Assembly (NCBI GenBank): GCA_964465065.1
Contig: CAYXHZ010000005.1
Span: 1 to 64,000 of the forward strand
DNA from: CAYMND01 sp964465065
GTDB taxonomy: Bacteria > Acidobacteriota > Aminicenantia > UBA2199
DNA length: 64,000 nt
Direction of reading: 5' to 3'
In this document: one piece after another, positions 1 through 10,167 of the stretch
Layout: every line of letters begins with the position of its first letter
Position numbering within the stretch: position 1 is the stretch's first letter
Notes under the pieces: generated by a model
Told to the model about the DNA's origin: nothing
The model's input: only the letters and a program-made list of their open reading frames with translations
Database searches by the model: none
Made by a program: the position numbers and the translations under genes

Positions 1-1
1 C

Positions 2-895
2 AGCCGTTTCGATTACCTGGGGGTGCTGGTGACCCTGGAGGTCGAACCCGGAGGGCAGAGCCTGGAATTGGGCGAAGGGAACGTGCTCGGCGCCCAGTTT
101 CACATCGACGGACTGTGCCGGCGTATCGAGGCGCTGCTCGAGAATCAGCGAACGCGCAGACAGGTCCGCTTCGATGGGCCGGTCGACCTGGTGCTGGCGC
201 CTGGGGACGGTGCCATTCTCTTTCACGAAATTGCCGGTCACGCTCTGGAAGCCGATCATGTCGCCGATCGCAGTTCGCCGTTGTGGCAGGCCCAAATCGG
301 TGAAGCGGTGGCTTCAGACCGCCTCAGCCTGGGCAGCGCCGACAGCCGGGACGCGTTTTTTGCCGGAATTCGCTGCGATGACGAAGGCGAGACGCATCAA
401 CCGGTCGAGCTGATACGCGAGGGCAGACTGTCGGCCTGGATGGGGGACAGCTTCCATGAAATGGAGATGAAGGGCTGCCGGCGCGGTTTCGCCCGTTGCA
501 GCGATTATACCCAGGTGCCTCAGCCGCGCATGTACGGCTTGTTCGTCCGGCCGCATCAGGGCAGCTCGGCGGAAATCGTATCCGGAATCCGTCGTGGCAT
601 ATACGCCTCCGAATTCGGCCAGGGAACGGCACTGCTGGAGCGCGACCGCTTCCAGTTCCGGATCCAGGCGGCCGACCTGATCGAGGACGGCAGGATTACG
701 GTGCATCTGGGGCCGGTCGACGTCCATGGCTCGATCCGCGAGACCCTGCTGGGCGTCAGGGCGGTGGGCGACGATTTCCGTTTCGACCGCGGTGTCAGTT
801 ACTGTGTCAAGAATCACCAGACCATCCATGTCCGGGTCGGTCAACCGACTGTCCATATCGCAGGAGTGGGGGTAAGACCCTTGACGCCGTCATGA
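2..895 (+). CDS. tldD: TldD family metalloprotease (5' truncated by window)
   Basis: TldD/PmbA-family protease. TldD-type members carry the zinc site and act with a PmbA/TldE partner on peptides such as modified-peptide precursors and antitoxins. The frame is already open at base 2, so the true start lies outside the window. The zinc motif HEIAGH is visible near base 227, followed by an acidic residue a few positions on, as expected for the HExxxH site of TldD. The stop overlaps the start of the next gene (ATGA), so the two are translationally coupled and probably form a TldD-TldE heterodimer. Family assignment is secure; the physiological substrate cannot be read from the sequence. Confidence 0.92.
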   Translation, partial: SRFDYLGVLVTLEVEPGGQSLELGEGNVLGAQFHIDGLCRRIEALLENQRTRRQVRFDGPVDLVLAPGDGAILFHEIAGHALEADHVADRSSPLWQAQIGEAVASDRLSLGSADSRDAFFAGIRCDDEGETHQPVELIREGRLSAWMGDSFHEMEMKGCRRGFARCSDYTQVPQPRMYGLFVRPHQGSSAEIVSGIRRGIYASEFGQGTALLERDRFQFRIQAADLIEDGRITVHLGPVDVHGSIRETLLGVRAVGDDFRFDRGVSYCVKNHQTIHVRVGQPTVHIAGVGVRPLTPS

Positions 896-2199
896 TCGAC
901 TGGGTGATCGACGAGGCATTGAAAGGCGGATTCAGCGCCGCCGACGTTCTGCGGCAGAAGGAACGCAGCCGCGAATTCTGGTGGAGTCCCTCCGGGCAGC
1001 AATACCATTACCGTACCCAGGACTTGCTGTACATCCGTGGCTTTTGGGACAACGGTCTGCCGGTCGGCTGCTGCCTGACCGCGCCGTCGCGCAACCTGGT
1101 CCGTCAGGGGCTGCGCGACCTGTTTGGCGCCGGAATGCCCGATAAGTCCAGGTCCTTCTCGTACGCCTTGCCCAAATCTTTGGAAAAGGTCCGCCTGCAG
1201 ATCTACGACGAGCAGGCGGTCAGCCTCGGCGCCCCCGATTTCGCCCGCTTTGTGGACCGTTTGTTCGAGAGCGCGCTGTATTACCCGAAATGCGAGATCC
1301 GATCCGTCCGTCTGCTGCAATCGGAAAAAAAAGTGTACCTGGGCAATTCCTTCGGCCTGGATGGAAAATACCGCAAGACGGCATTGACTCTGTCCATGGT
1401 CATCGGTTTCGAGGGCGAGTGGGCCGGTCTGACCGAAAGCCGGGTGTTCTGGCAGGATTTCGACCCCTTGCGTCTGGTCACCCGCGGCGTGAACCTGCTG
1501 CGTTCCTTCAAGGGGCAAGTCTGGTCCAAGCAGGGGCCGGTGCCACTGGTTTTTTCTCCGGAGGCCTCGGCCACGATGCTGCGCCTGTTCGCCCCGCGCT
1601 TTCGGGTACCGGATCGGCCGACGGCCGGAAAATGGCGAGAAGAGGACAACGCGGCCATCTTCCCCCAGTTGTTCCGGCTCGAGGATGAGGCGCAGCTGGA
1701 CAGGCAACCCGGGTCGGTGCCCTTTGACGATGAAGGCGTCCAGCATCGTCGGACCAGGCTGGTGGACCGCGGCCGGATCGTGCGCCGGATTTCGGATGTC
1801 CGGCGCGGCCAGTACTGGAAACTGCCCAGCAGCGGAAACGGGTTTCGGATCGGCAATTCCGTTTTGCCATCGGTTCATTTCAGCAACCTGTCCATTCCAG
1901 CCGGGGTCTATCCCTTCCACCGTCTGATGGTCGACGCCGAGGGAGGCGCGCTGGTGACCATGCTCTGGCCGTTGACGACCCAGGCCGGGCAGATGGTTTG
2001 CCAGGCCTTCGGCTTTGCCATCGAGGGCGGCGACATGGCCGGGCCGCTGCGTTTTTTCATCAGAACCCGTTTCCCCGATTTTTACCAACGTCTGCTGAAA
2101 ACATCCAAGGAAAGACGTTTCTTTCACCACGGTGTCAACATCGGCTCGCCGTTTCTGCTTTCGGAGGGGCTGGCCGGTGTCGACGGCATCACGATATAG
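892..2199 (+). CDS. PmbA/TldE-like protein, partner of TldD
   Basis: A 435-residue protein of the TldD/PmbA superfamily. No HExxxH motif is visible, as in the PmbA/TldE partner that completes the heterodimeric protease. The ATG at 892 overlaps the upstream TldD stop by 4 bases; the reading frame is open further upstream but that stretch is antisense-like shadow of tldD, so the ATGA start is preferred. C-terminal text with GSPFLLSEGLAGVDGI resembles the end of the family's barrel domain. The linkage to the zinc-bearing subunit supports joint action. Sequence is divergent in the middle, so I name the family and leave the symbol empty. Confidence 0.8.
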   Translation: MIDWVIDEALKGGFSAADVLRQKERSREFWWSPSGQQYHYRTQDLLYIRGFWDNGLPVGCCLTAPSRNLVRQGLRDLFGAGMPDKSRSFSYALPKSLEKVRLQIYDEQAVSLGAPDFARFVDRLFESALYYPKCEIRSVRLLQSEKKVYLGNSFGLDGKYRKTALTLSMVIGFEGEWAGLTESRVFWQDFDPLRLVTRGVNLLRSFKGQVWSKQGPVPLVFSPEASATMLRLFAPRFRVPDRPTAGKWREEDNAAIFPQLFRLEDEAQLDRQPGSVPFDDEGVQHRRTRLVDRGRIVRRISDVRRGQYWKLPSSGNGFRIGNSVLPSVHFSNLSIPAGVYPFHRLMVDAEGGALVTMLWPLTTQAGQMVCQAFGFAIEGGDMAGPLRFFIRTRFPDFYQRLLKTSKERRFFHHGVNIGSPFLLSEGLAGVDGITI

Positions 2200-2331
2200 T
2201 CGTCGCCGTCCGATCTTTCCGGCCCACTTTGCCTTGCCGATTGATTTTTCCGTTCATTACGATCATTCTAGATAGTACACGAGTCACGGACAAATTCCGG
2301 TAATCCAGCCGCTCCGGCTGGGGAGGTGATC

Positions 2332-4191
<1,860 letters not shown>

Positions 4192-4193
4192 AC

Positions 4194-5840
4194 CTAAATC
4201 AGGTTGCGGGCCTGATAATCGGCGTATATGCGTTTGCCCAGACGGGTCTGCTCGGCCAGGATCTCCCGGAGAATCGACGGATCGGTCAACGGGTTTATGG
4301 TCACCGCCCGCAAGCTCAGTATTTCCTGGCCATGGTACGGAGTCGATTCCAGAACGGTGCGGGAAACGAAACTGTTGTCAGCGCGGCGCAGTTCCCGGTG
4401 CAGATCCTTGTTGATGTCGTTGAGCAGGTGGTTGATCGCGACGATGGCCGCATCGCCGTAGTCGCCCCGGGTCTCGTTGAGGATGCGCTCGATGCGCTGT
4501 CTCTGCTCCTTTGGAGTGAAGCGGTAATTGATGATGAACAGTTCGGGGATGTTGAGGAGTTCGAAATCCTCATGGGCGGCGATCATGTCCTGAAAGGCTC
4601 TTGTCAGGACGAAGGCGTTCTCGAAGAGCAGGCGGAAGCCTTCGGAACCGAAGACCTTCATGGCCACCCAGGGGCGCAGGGCCGAGAACGGGCGCGAACC
4701 TTCGACGGTGAAGCGTCCCAGGTCGTAGGAATCCCGGCGCAGGATGTAGGCCGCGTTGTGCTTGATGTGGTCCAGATCGTGCTGATTGCGGAACAGGATC
4801 ATGCCCATGGACAGGGGCAGGTATAACAGTTTGTGGGAATCGAAGGTCACCGAATCGGCTCGCTCCATGCCCTTGAAGAGATGACGGTACTGGTTGACGA
4901 ACAGGACCGGTCCACCCCAGGCGGCGTCGACGTGAAAGTGGGCGCCGCAGCTTCTGGCCAGCCGGCCGAGGCTTTCCAGATCGTCGATATTTCCGGTCTC
5001 GGTGGTGCCGGCGATGCCGACGATGGCCAGTATCCTGGTCTGGCTGACACTGTTGCGGTTATGGGCCTGGATGGCGGCGATTTCCCGTGCCAGCGCGTCG
5101 ATGTCGATCTTGTTGCGACGGTCGACCGGAATCTTGATGATGTTGCTGCGGCCGATGCCCAGGATGGCGTTGACCTTGTCGATCGAGTAATGGCCGCGCT
5201 GCGAGACGAACACGACGCTGCGGTCCACTCCGTAATGACGGTATGCCTGGTACAGCCCCTCTTCGCCGATGCCGCCAAACTCGCCGTCGGCGGGAAACAT
5301 CTTGTTGCGGGCGATCAGCAGGGCGGTCAGGTTGGCCAGAGTGCCGTCCAGGGTGATGTTGCCCAGGGCCACGTTGCGGTCCTGGATGCAGGATGTGTAG
5401 AAGCTCTCGTCGAACTGGTAGATCAAACGGTGGATCCAGGCCAGCAGCTCCCGTTCGACGAAGGTGGAGGCCTTGGCGGTTTCGATTTTGACCTGATTCT
5501 GGTTCAGGGCGGCAATGATCATCTCGATGAAGATCGAATAGTAGGGAATGGCGCTGGTCATGTGACCGATGTAGTAGGGACTGGACACCTTGACCGAATG
5601 GTTGATGATCTTTTCGCGGATTTCGGGGAAGAGATCCCGCAGCAGGGTCGATTCGCGGGGAATGTGCACATCGGAGAACATCAACTCCAGCTCCGGCAGG
5701 GTGATGGAGCTGTGAATGCCGCCGCGTTCGCGGAAATAGCCGTGAATCATCTCCAGGATCATTTCACCGAATTCGATGAATTTGTCGTCGCTTTCGGGGA
5801 TGATGAACAGTTTCTTGAGGTGTTCGAAATCGGATCGCAT
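4194..5840 (-). CDS. PLP-dependent group II decarboxylase, PanP-like (probable aspartate 1-decarboxylase)
   Basis: A 548-residue fold-type I decarboxylase of the glutamate/aromatic amino-acid decarboxylase group. Visible features: GTLANLTALL near 166-175, PLP-stacking His217, DAAWGG at 305-310 for the pyridine nitrogen, and the Schiff-base Lys337 in SHK. Length and the N-terminal pattern resemble the PanP type that makes beta-alanine from aspartate for pantothenate, which replaces the pyruvoyl enzyme PanD in some bacteria; glutamate or tyrosine decarboxylase are alternatives. It is the last gene of a DUF362-DUF6599-decarboxylase operon and faces aspartase. Family certain, substrate inferred. 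Confidence 0.82.
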   Translation of the reverse strand: MRSDFEHLKKLFIIPESDDKFIEFGEMILEMIHGYFRERGGIHSSITLPELELMFSDVHIPRESTLLRDLFPEIREKIINHSVKVSSPYYIGHMTSAIPYYSIFIEMIIAALNQNQVKIETAKASTFVERELLAWIHRLIYQFDESFYTSCIQDRNVALGNITLDGTLANLTALLIARNKMFPADGEFGGIGEEGLYQAYRHYGVDRSVVFVSQRGHYSIDKVNAILGIGRSNIIKIPVDRRNKIDIDALAREIAAIQAHNRNSVSQTRILAIVGIAGTTETGNIDDLESLGRLARSCGAHFHVDAAWGGPVLFVNQYRHLFKGMERADSVTFDSHKLLYLPLSMGMILFRNQHDLDHIKHNAAYILRRDSYDLGRFTVEGSRPFSALRPWVAMKVFGSEGFRLLFENAFVLTRAFQDMIAAHEDFELLNIPELFIINYRFTPKEQRQRIERILNETRGDYGDAAIVAINHLLNDINKDLHRELRRADNSFVSRTVLESTPYHGQEILSLRAVTINPLTDPSILREILAEQTRLGKRIYADYQARNLI

Positions 5841-5868
5841 GTTCGGGGCGTCGGCGCCGGGCCGCCGG

Positions 5869-6744
5869 TCAATCGGGCAGGGCCGTCAGGTGGAGCCGGA
5901 TGTCCAGGCGGTCGCCGTCCAGACGTATGCAGCCGTACTCGTTCCGATAATCCAGAAAGACGATCTGCGTCTTGTCCTGGCGCTGGATTTTCAGGTAGGA
6001 ATCGAGTCGACCGTCCAGGCCGGTGAAGACCGCAGCGGCCTGGGCCGGATCGGGATAGGGGATGATCATCCGGGTGAAGCGCCGGCCCTGGGCGTCCGCA
6101 TAATCGGCGCCGATGGCGAAGTGCCTGCCGTTCAGCTTCAGGATGTCGCCTTCGGCGAAGGTGTATACCGGCTGCATGCCGTAGTAGCCGCGTACCAGGA
6201 ACTCCGAACCGGCGATGCGCCGATCCGCGGGCAGGATGCTGAACAGCCGGACCGGTTCGGCGGCGATCTGGTCGGTGATGGCGGCGGCGAAGGCGGCCAT
6301 GTCCTTTTCCAGACCGGTCGAGTCGGCCGGGGCGTTGAGCTGGATGAACCAGCCGCCCTTCTGCAGGGTCCACTGGTATGGACTGCGGGCCGTGTGCAGC
6401 GGGTCGTCGGCTGCGCCCTGATTCTGTCCGCCCTGCCGGAAAAACATGCCCAGGGCGGCCGGGCTGCCGTCCATACGGTACAGCTCGACGGTGATTTCCT
6501 GCCCGTTTTTACGGTAATTCTGCACCGTGAGCTGCTGGAAACCGAATTCGTTGAAGATTTCGGCACCGCCGTCGATGTAGTCGAACAGATTTCCCGGGGA
6601 AAACTGCTTCTGCGGTCCGTTTTTCTGCCAGCCCGGGAGCGAGGATTCCGCGGGCAGGGGAGGCAGCTCGGCGCTGCCGGCGGCAAGCGCGCAGGCGATG
6701 AGCAGACAACAGGGCAACAGACCGCGACATATCAGCTTGAACAT
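5869..6744 (-). CDS. Secreted DUF6599-type protein
   Basis: A 291-residue protein with an N-terminal signal peptide (hydrophobic residues about 8-22, CALAAGSA before the mature chain). The early segment FDYIDGGAEIFNEFGF followed by alternating beta-like text resembles the uncharacterised DUF6599 group; a second similar half (GDILKLNGRHFAIGADY onward) suggests two repeats of one fold. No catalytic motif is evident. It sits 7 bp downstream of the DUF362 gene and 28 bp upstream of the decarboxylase, which implies one operon. Role unknown; periplasmic or extracellular location is likely. Confidence 0.65.
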   Translation of the reverse strand: MFKLICRGLLPCCLLIACALAAGSAELPPLPAESSLPGWQKNGPQKQFSPGNLFDYIDGGAEIFNEFGFQQLTVQNYRKNGQEITVELYRMDGSPAALGMFFRQGGQNQGAADDPLHTARSPYQWTLQKGGWFIQLNAPADSTGLEKDMAAFAAAITDQIAAEPVRLFSILPADRRIAGSEFLVRGYYGMQPVYTFAEGDILKLNGRHFAIGADYADAQGRRFTRMIIPYPDPAQAAAVFTGLDGRLDSYLKIQRQDKTQIVFLDYRNEYGCIRLDGDRLDIRLHLTALPD

Positions 6745-6751
6745 CAGCGTA

Positions 6752-7972
6752 TTATACCCGAATATGGTTTATTTTGGTCGTGTCGGCGATCCCCAGGCCC
6801 AGCTTCTGGGCGTAATGCAGGTATTCGGTGAAGCGCGGATGCTCGTTGGTCATGACTTTCATGGCCTTGCGCTTTTCGGTGATCAGGTTGTGGCAGATCA
6901 TGTCCAGGGCGATGGGGTCGCTGGCGAAGAACAGGCGGTTGTAATCCCAGGTGAACTGGGCGGCGGGTCCGGGACCGCCATCGTACTGGGCGCGCAAGGC
7001 ATCGGTGACGTTGAGCACCATCTTGTTGCGGATCCAGGGCGAAGCGGTGACTTCGGTGCAGACGTTGAAGAACAAGGGTCTGTGCAGACGGCTGGTGTTG
7101 CAGATCGCCCCGTAGCCGATATTCTTGGTGGCCATGGAGATGCCGTTGCCGGTATTCTTGAAGGCGGGCAGGTTGATGATCTTGCTGAGTTTCTGCGTCA
7201 CCAGTTTGCCGAAATAGGATTCCTTGCCGTTGAAAACGTGCTGGTTGAGGTAGATGTTGTCCTGGGGGGCATCCACGTCGGCCCAGTAGAAGGCCTTCAT
7301 GTCGAACAGGTCGCGGCTGACGTGCAGGCCGTTGCGGATGGCGTTCAGGTCCGTTTTGTTGGGGTCTTCGCTGGGATCCATGGTCTGCAGACCCTCGATG
7401 CCGACGCCGGGGAAACGTTCGGCTGTGAATCCGGCTTCGGCCAGCATGTAGTCGAAACGGTCCCAGATGATGATCCGGTTTTTCGGCAGGCCGCTCTGGA
7501 CCAGCCAGTCGATGACCGCGTCCACCAGTTCCAGGCGGGTGCTGATCAGTCCGGCGCCGACCGGATTCACTTTCAGGCCGACGATGTCGTCCTTGTCGAA
7601 GAAGAGTTTGAAGCTGTCGGCCAGGGACTTTCCGGTCAGGTTCTCAATTCCTTTGCGGAACATGGCGGCCACTACGGGGGCGTTGATCCGACCTTCCTGG
7701 CTGGCCAGCGGATCGTGGACCTCCACCACCCTGCCCGGGAACGGTGCCGGCAGGGCGTGGGCGGTCGAAGGAACTTTCATGAATTCGTCGATGTTGGTTT
7801 TGGGTATGGCCGGAGCTGCGGGTTGGCTCTGCTGTTCCTTCTTGTCCTGCTCCTGGGACCAGAGCGTCGGCGTGCCCAGGATCAAGCCGCCGGCCAGGGC
7901 CGATGTTTTCAGAAAGGAGCGGCGGTTCAGCTGCGATTCCGGTTTTCCGGACGAATAGCGGTTTCGTTTCAT
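6752..7972 (-). CDS. Tat-exported DUF362-family protein
   Basis: A 406-residue protein with a twin-arginine signal (RRSFLK, Arg17-Arg18, then a weakly hydrophobic stretch), so export in folded form is expected. The body shows the DUF362 pattern (DDIVGLKVNPVG, RIIIWDRFD, and LDMICHNLI near the C-terminus). DUF362 proteins are uncharacterised and sometimes fused to ferredoxins; no Fe-S cysteine cluster is seen here. It is first in a three-gene operon with DUF6599 and the PLP decarboxylase, behind a credible promoter. Family assignment good, function unknown. Confidence 0.78.
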   Translation of the reverse strand: MKRNRYSSGKPESQLNRRSFLKTSALAGGLILGTPTLWSQEQDKKEQQSQPAAPAIPKTNIDEFMKVPSTAHALPAPFPGRVVEVHDPLASQEGRINAPVVAAMFRKGIENLTGKSLADSFKLFFDKDDIVGLKVNPVGAGLISTRLELVDAVIDWLVQSGLPKNRIIIWDRFDYMLAEAGFTAERFPGVGIEGLQTMDPSEDPNKTDLNAIRNGLHVSRDLFDMKAFYWADVDAPQDNIYLNQHVFNGKESYFGKLVTQKLSKIINLPAFKNTGNGISMATKNIGYGAICNTSRLHRPLFFNVCTEVTASPWIRNKMVLNVTDALRAQYDGGPGPAAQFTWDYNRLFFASDPIALDMICHNLITEKRKAMKVMTNEHPRFTEYLHYAQKLGLGIADTTKINHIRV

Positions 7973-8002
7973 GAAATACCTCCAGGATATTGTTCGCTAA
8001 CC

Positions 8003-8031
8003 ATGATATAGTACGGCACGGGCACTTGCAA
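8003..8031 (-). promoter_or_regulatory. Sigma-70-like promoter of the DUF362 operon
   Basis: On the minus strand TTGCAA (8026-8031), a 17-bp spacer and TATCAT (8003-8008) lie 31 bp upstream of the DUF362 start. The -10 matches 5 of 6 consensus bases and the -35 4 of 6. Prediction from pattern only. Confidence 0.45.
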
Positions 8032-8106
8032 GGTTTCTGATAATCAAGAGGCTGTCCGTTCTAGGAGACTCTTCTTTTTGGTATACTTTCAGTCATCAGG
8101 AGCATC

Positions 8107-8985
8107 ATGAACCCGGAAATCGTCGTCAGTCATCATCAAGCCATGGAATTGCTGCAGGCCAGGACCGACCGTCAGCAGACTCTGACCACCTCCCTGGATC
8201 TGGGCTGCAGCCGGATTGAATTGAGCCTGTACGACGACGGTCTGCTGACCGCCAGCGGCGAGCGCATCCCCTGGACGGAGATCGAGCGGGTGGCCGGCCA
8301 GACCAAGGGCTGTTTTCTCTGGCGTGGCGATAGCTTCGAAGAGCTGTACGGACTCTCGGAGACGACGGGCTGGACCTGGCGGCTGGTACCGACCCGGGAG
8401 GCGCCGGCCCTGCATCTGGCCGGCTTCACCATGCACCGCATGGAGGGTATATCGCCGAGACAGGGGGCGCAGGAGATGGTGCACGCCCTGGGCTCGCCCA
8501 AAGGCGACGTGCTGGATACGGCTACCGGACTGGGTTACGCGGCCATCGGCCTGTCCAGGCAGGCCCGTCAGGTGCTCAGCATCGAACGCGATCCGGCCGT
8601 GCGCGAGATCTGCCGGCACAACCCCTGGTCGGCGGAACTGTTCTCCAGGCCGAACATCGAGCTGCTGCTGGGGGACAGTACGGAACTGATCGCCACCATG
8701 GCCGACGATTCCTTCGCGGCGGTGCTTCACGACCCGCCCAGCATGAGCCTGGCCGGGGACCTGTACGGCGGGGCCTTCTACCGGCAGCTGTACCGGGTCG
8801 TCAAATCCGGCGGCCGCCTCTTTCACTACATCGGCGATCCCAAGAGTTCCCTGGGCAGCAGCGTCACCCGGGGCGTGATCCGCCGCCTGGGCGAAGCCGG
8901 TTTCGTCAAGGTCGAGACCAAACCCCGGGCCTTCGGCCTGATCGCCCACAAGGAGGGCCGTTTCCAGCGGGGAGGGCGAAGGTAG
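8107..8985 (+). CDS. Class I SAM-dependent methyltransferase (COG2521-like)
   Basis: A 292-residue methyltransferase. The SAM-binding loop is VLDTATGLGYAAIGL, followed by an acidic residue in SIERD; the substrate/catalytic region is VLHDPPSMSLAGDLYGGAFYRQLYRV with a DPP motif. This arrangement resembles the predicted archaeal-type methyltransferases of COG2521; the N-terminal 130 residues form an extra beta-rich module. The acceptor is unknown. It is divergent from the DUF362 operon and 56 bp upstream of pcm, separated by a hairpin. Fold confident, specificity unknown. Confidence 0.75.
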   Translation: MNPEIVVSHHQAMELLQARTDRQQTLTTSLDLGCSRIELSLYDDGLLTASGERIPWTEIERVAGQTKGCFLWRGDSFEELYGLSETTGWTWRLVPTREAPALHLAGFTMHRMEGISPRQGAQEMVHALGSPKGDVLDTATGLGYAAIGLSRQARQVLSIERDPAVREICRHNPWSAELFSRPNIELLLGDSTELIATMADDSFAAVLHDPPSMSLAGDLYGGAFYRQLYRVVKSGGRLFHYIGDPKSSLGSSVTRGVIRRLGEAGFVKVETKPRAFGLIAHKEGRFQRGGRR

Positions 8986-9001
8986 TCGCGGCTTTTTAAG
9001 C

Positions 9002-9029
9002 GCGCCAGCATGTATTGCTCCGCTGGCGC
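9002..9029 (+). repeat. Hairpin between the COG2521-like gene and pcm
   Basis: Perfect 8-bp stem, GCGCCAGC (9002-9009) and GCTGGCGC (9022-9029), with a 12-nt loop. It ends 5 nt before the GGAG ribosome binding site of pcm. There is no U-run, so attenuation or mRNA structure is more likely than a standard terminator. Confidence 0.45.
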
Positions 9030-9041
9030 TTCTGGAGTATC

Positions 9042-9704
9042 ATGCCCAGCATGATGGTCCGTGAACACGATTGGCAAACACTGCGTCAGCGGATGGTCCG
9101 GGAGCAGCTGGTCAGCCGGGGTATCCAGGATCAGGCCGTTCTGGACGCCATGCTGGCCGTGCCGCGGGAGAACTTCGTCGATCGTCAGTACCGCGACGGC
9201 AGTTACGACGACGGCCCCTTGCCCATCGGCCAGGGGCAGACGATATCCCAGCCGTTCATCGTGGCCTACATGTGTCAGCTCTTGGCGGTGGACCGGAGTC
9301 ATCGGGTTCTGGAGGTCGGCTTCGGATCGGGCTATCTGGCCGCCGTGTTGGCGCAGCTGGCCGGTACGGTCGTGGCCATCGAACGGATCCAGGCCCTGTA
9401 CGAAAAGGCGCAGGCCGCTCTGCGCCCGGAGATCGACTGCGGCCGGATCCGCCTGTTTCTCGGCGATGGAGCGCGCGGGGTGGCCGAATTGGCGCCTTTC
9501 GACCGCATCGTCGTGTCCGCCTCGATCCCGGCCGAGATACCGCCGCCGGCTTTGCTGGAGCAGCTGAAAGTCGGCGGCATTCTGGTCGCGCCGATGGGTT
9601 CGGCCATGCAGACCATACAGATATTTCACAAACAGGAGGTCGGAGTGAAGAGACATCAGGGCATCTCCGTCTCGTTCGTTCCGTTTATCAGCGATGAATA
9701 TTGA
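9042..9704 (+). CDS. pcm: Protein-L-isoaspartate O-methyltransferase
   Basis: Repairs isomerised aspartyl/asparaginyl residues by methylating the isoaspartyl carboxylate with SAM. The family's LPIGQGQTISQP motif and SAM loop VLEVGFGSGYLAAVLAQL are both present, and the 220-residue length is normal. The frame is open upstream to a TTG at 9015, but GGAG at 9034-9037 supports ATG 9042; ATG 9051 and 9054 remain possible. The gene overlaps the DUF192 gene by 11 bases, so the two are co-transcribed. Confidence 0.93.
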   Translation: MPSMMVREHDWQTLRQRMVREQLVSRGIQDQAVLDAMLAVPRENFVDRQYRDGSYDDGPLPIGQGQTISQPFIVAYMCQLLAVDRSHRVLEVGFGSGYLAAVLAQLAGTVVAIERIQALYEKAQAALRPEIDCGRIRLFLGDGARGVAELAPFDRIVVSASIPAEIPPPALLEQLKVGGILVAPMGSAMQTIQIFHKQEVGVKRHQGISVSFVPFISDEY

Positions 9705-10167
9705 CAATTTTCTCCGCATAGCCGTGGCGCTGGGGCTGCTGGCCGTCTGTCTGCCGTCGACCATGTGCGCCTCCGATGTTTCGTTCACCCAGGTGTTTTT
9801 CGACAAACAGCAGATCACCGTGGAGGTCGTCGGCAGCGAATATAAACGGGCGCTCGGCCTGATGCATCGCCGCCATCTGGGACAGGGCATGGGTATGTTG
9901 TTCCTGTTCTCCGACAGCGACTACCGTTCCTTCTGGATGAAAAACACCCTGATCGAGCTGGATATCATCTACCTGGGCGCCGACAAGCGTATCGTCGACA
10001 TCCACCGCCGCGTTCCACCCTGTCAGGCCGATCCCTGCCCTTCCTATCCGTCGGCGCTTCCGGCGCAGTACGTGCTGGAACTCGACGGCGGCGAAGCCGA
10101 TCGCCTGAAGATGCGCAACGGCGACCGGCTCGATTTCGTCATTCCGTCCGGAACGGTTGTGGAGTGA
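9694..10167 (+). CDS. Secreted DUF192 family protein
   Basis: A 157-residue protein with a signal peptide (hydrophobic residues about 7-22) and a DUF192 domain: GLMHRRHLGQGMGMLFLF, FWMKNTLIELDIIYL and the late GEADRLKMRNGDRLDF are hallmark segments. The fold is a small beta-barrel of unknown function, usually exported. Two cysteines in the loop PPCQADPC could form a disulfide. It overlaps pcm by 11 bases and its 3' end overlaps the convergent M14 peptidase gene by 29 bases. Confidence 0.88.
   Translation: MNIDNFLRIAVALGLLAVCLPSTMCASDVSFTQVFFDKQQITVEVVGSEYKRALGLMHRRHLGQGMGMLFLFSDSDYRSFWMKNTLIELDIIYLGADKRIVDIHRRVPPCQADPCPSYPSALPAQYVLELDGGEADRLKMRNGDRLDFVIPSGTVVE

Noticed and set aside
2200..2331. 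FNR/CRP-type palindrome upstream of the aspartase
   Set aside because: TTGAT occurs once but lacks a matching half-site at the right distance.
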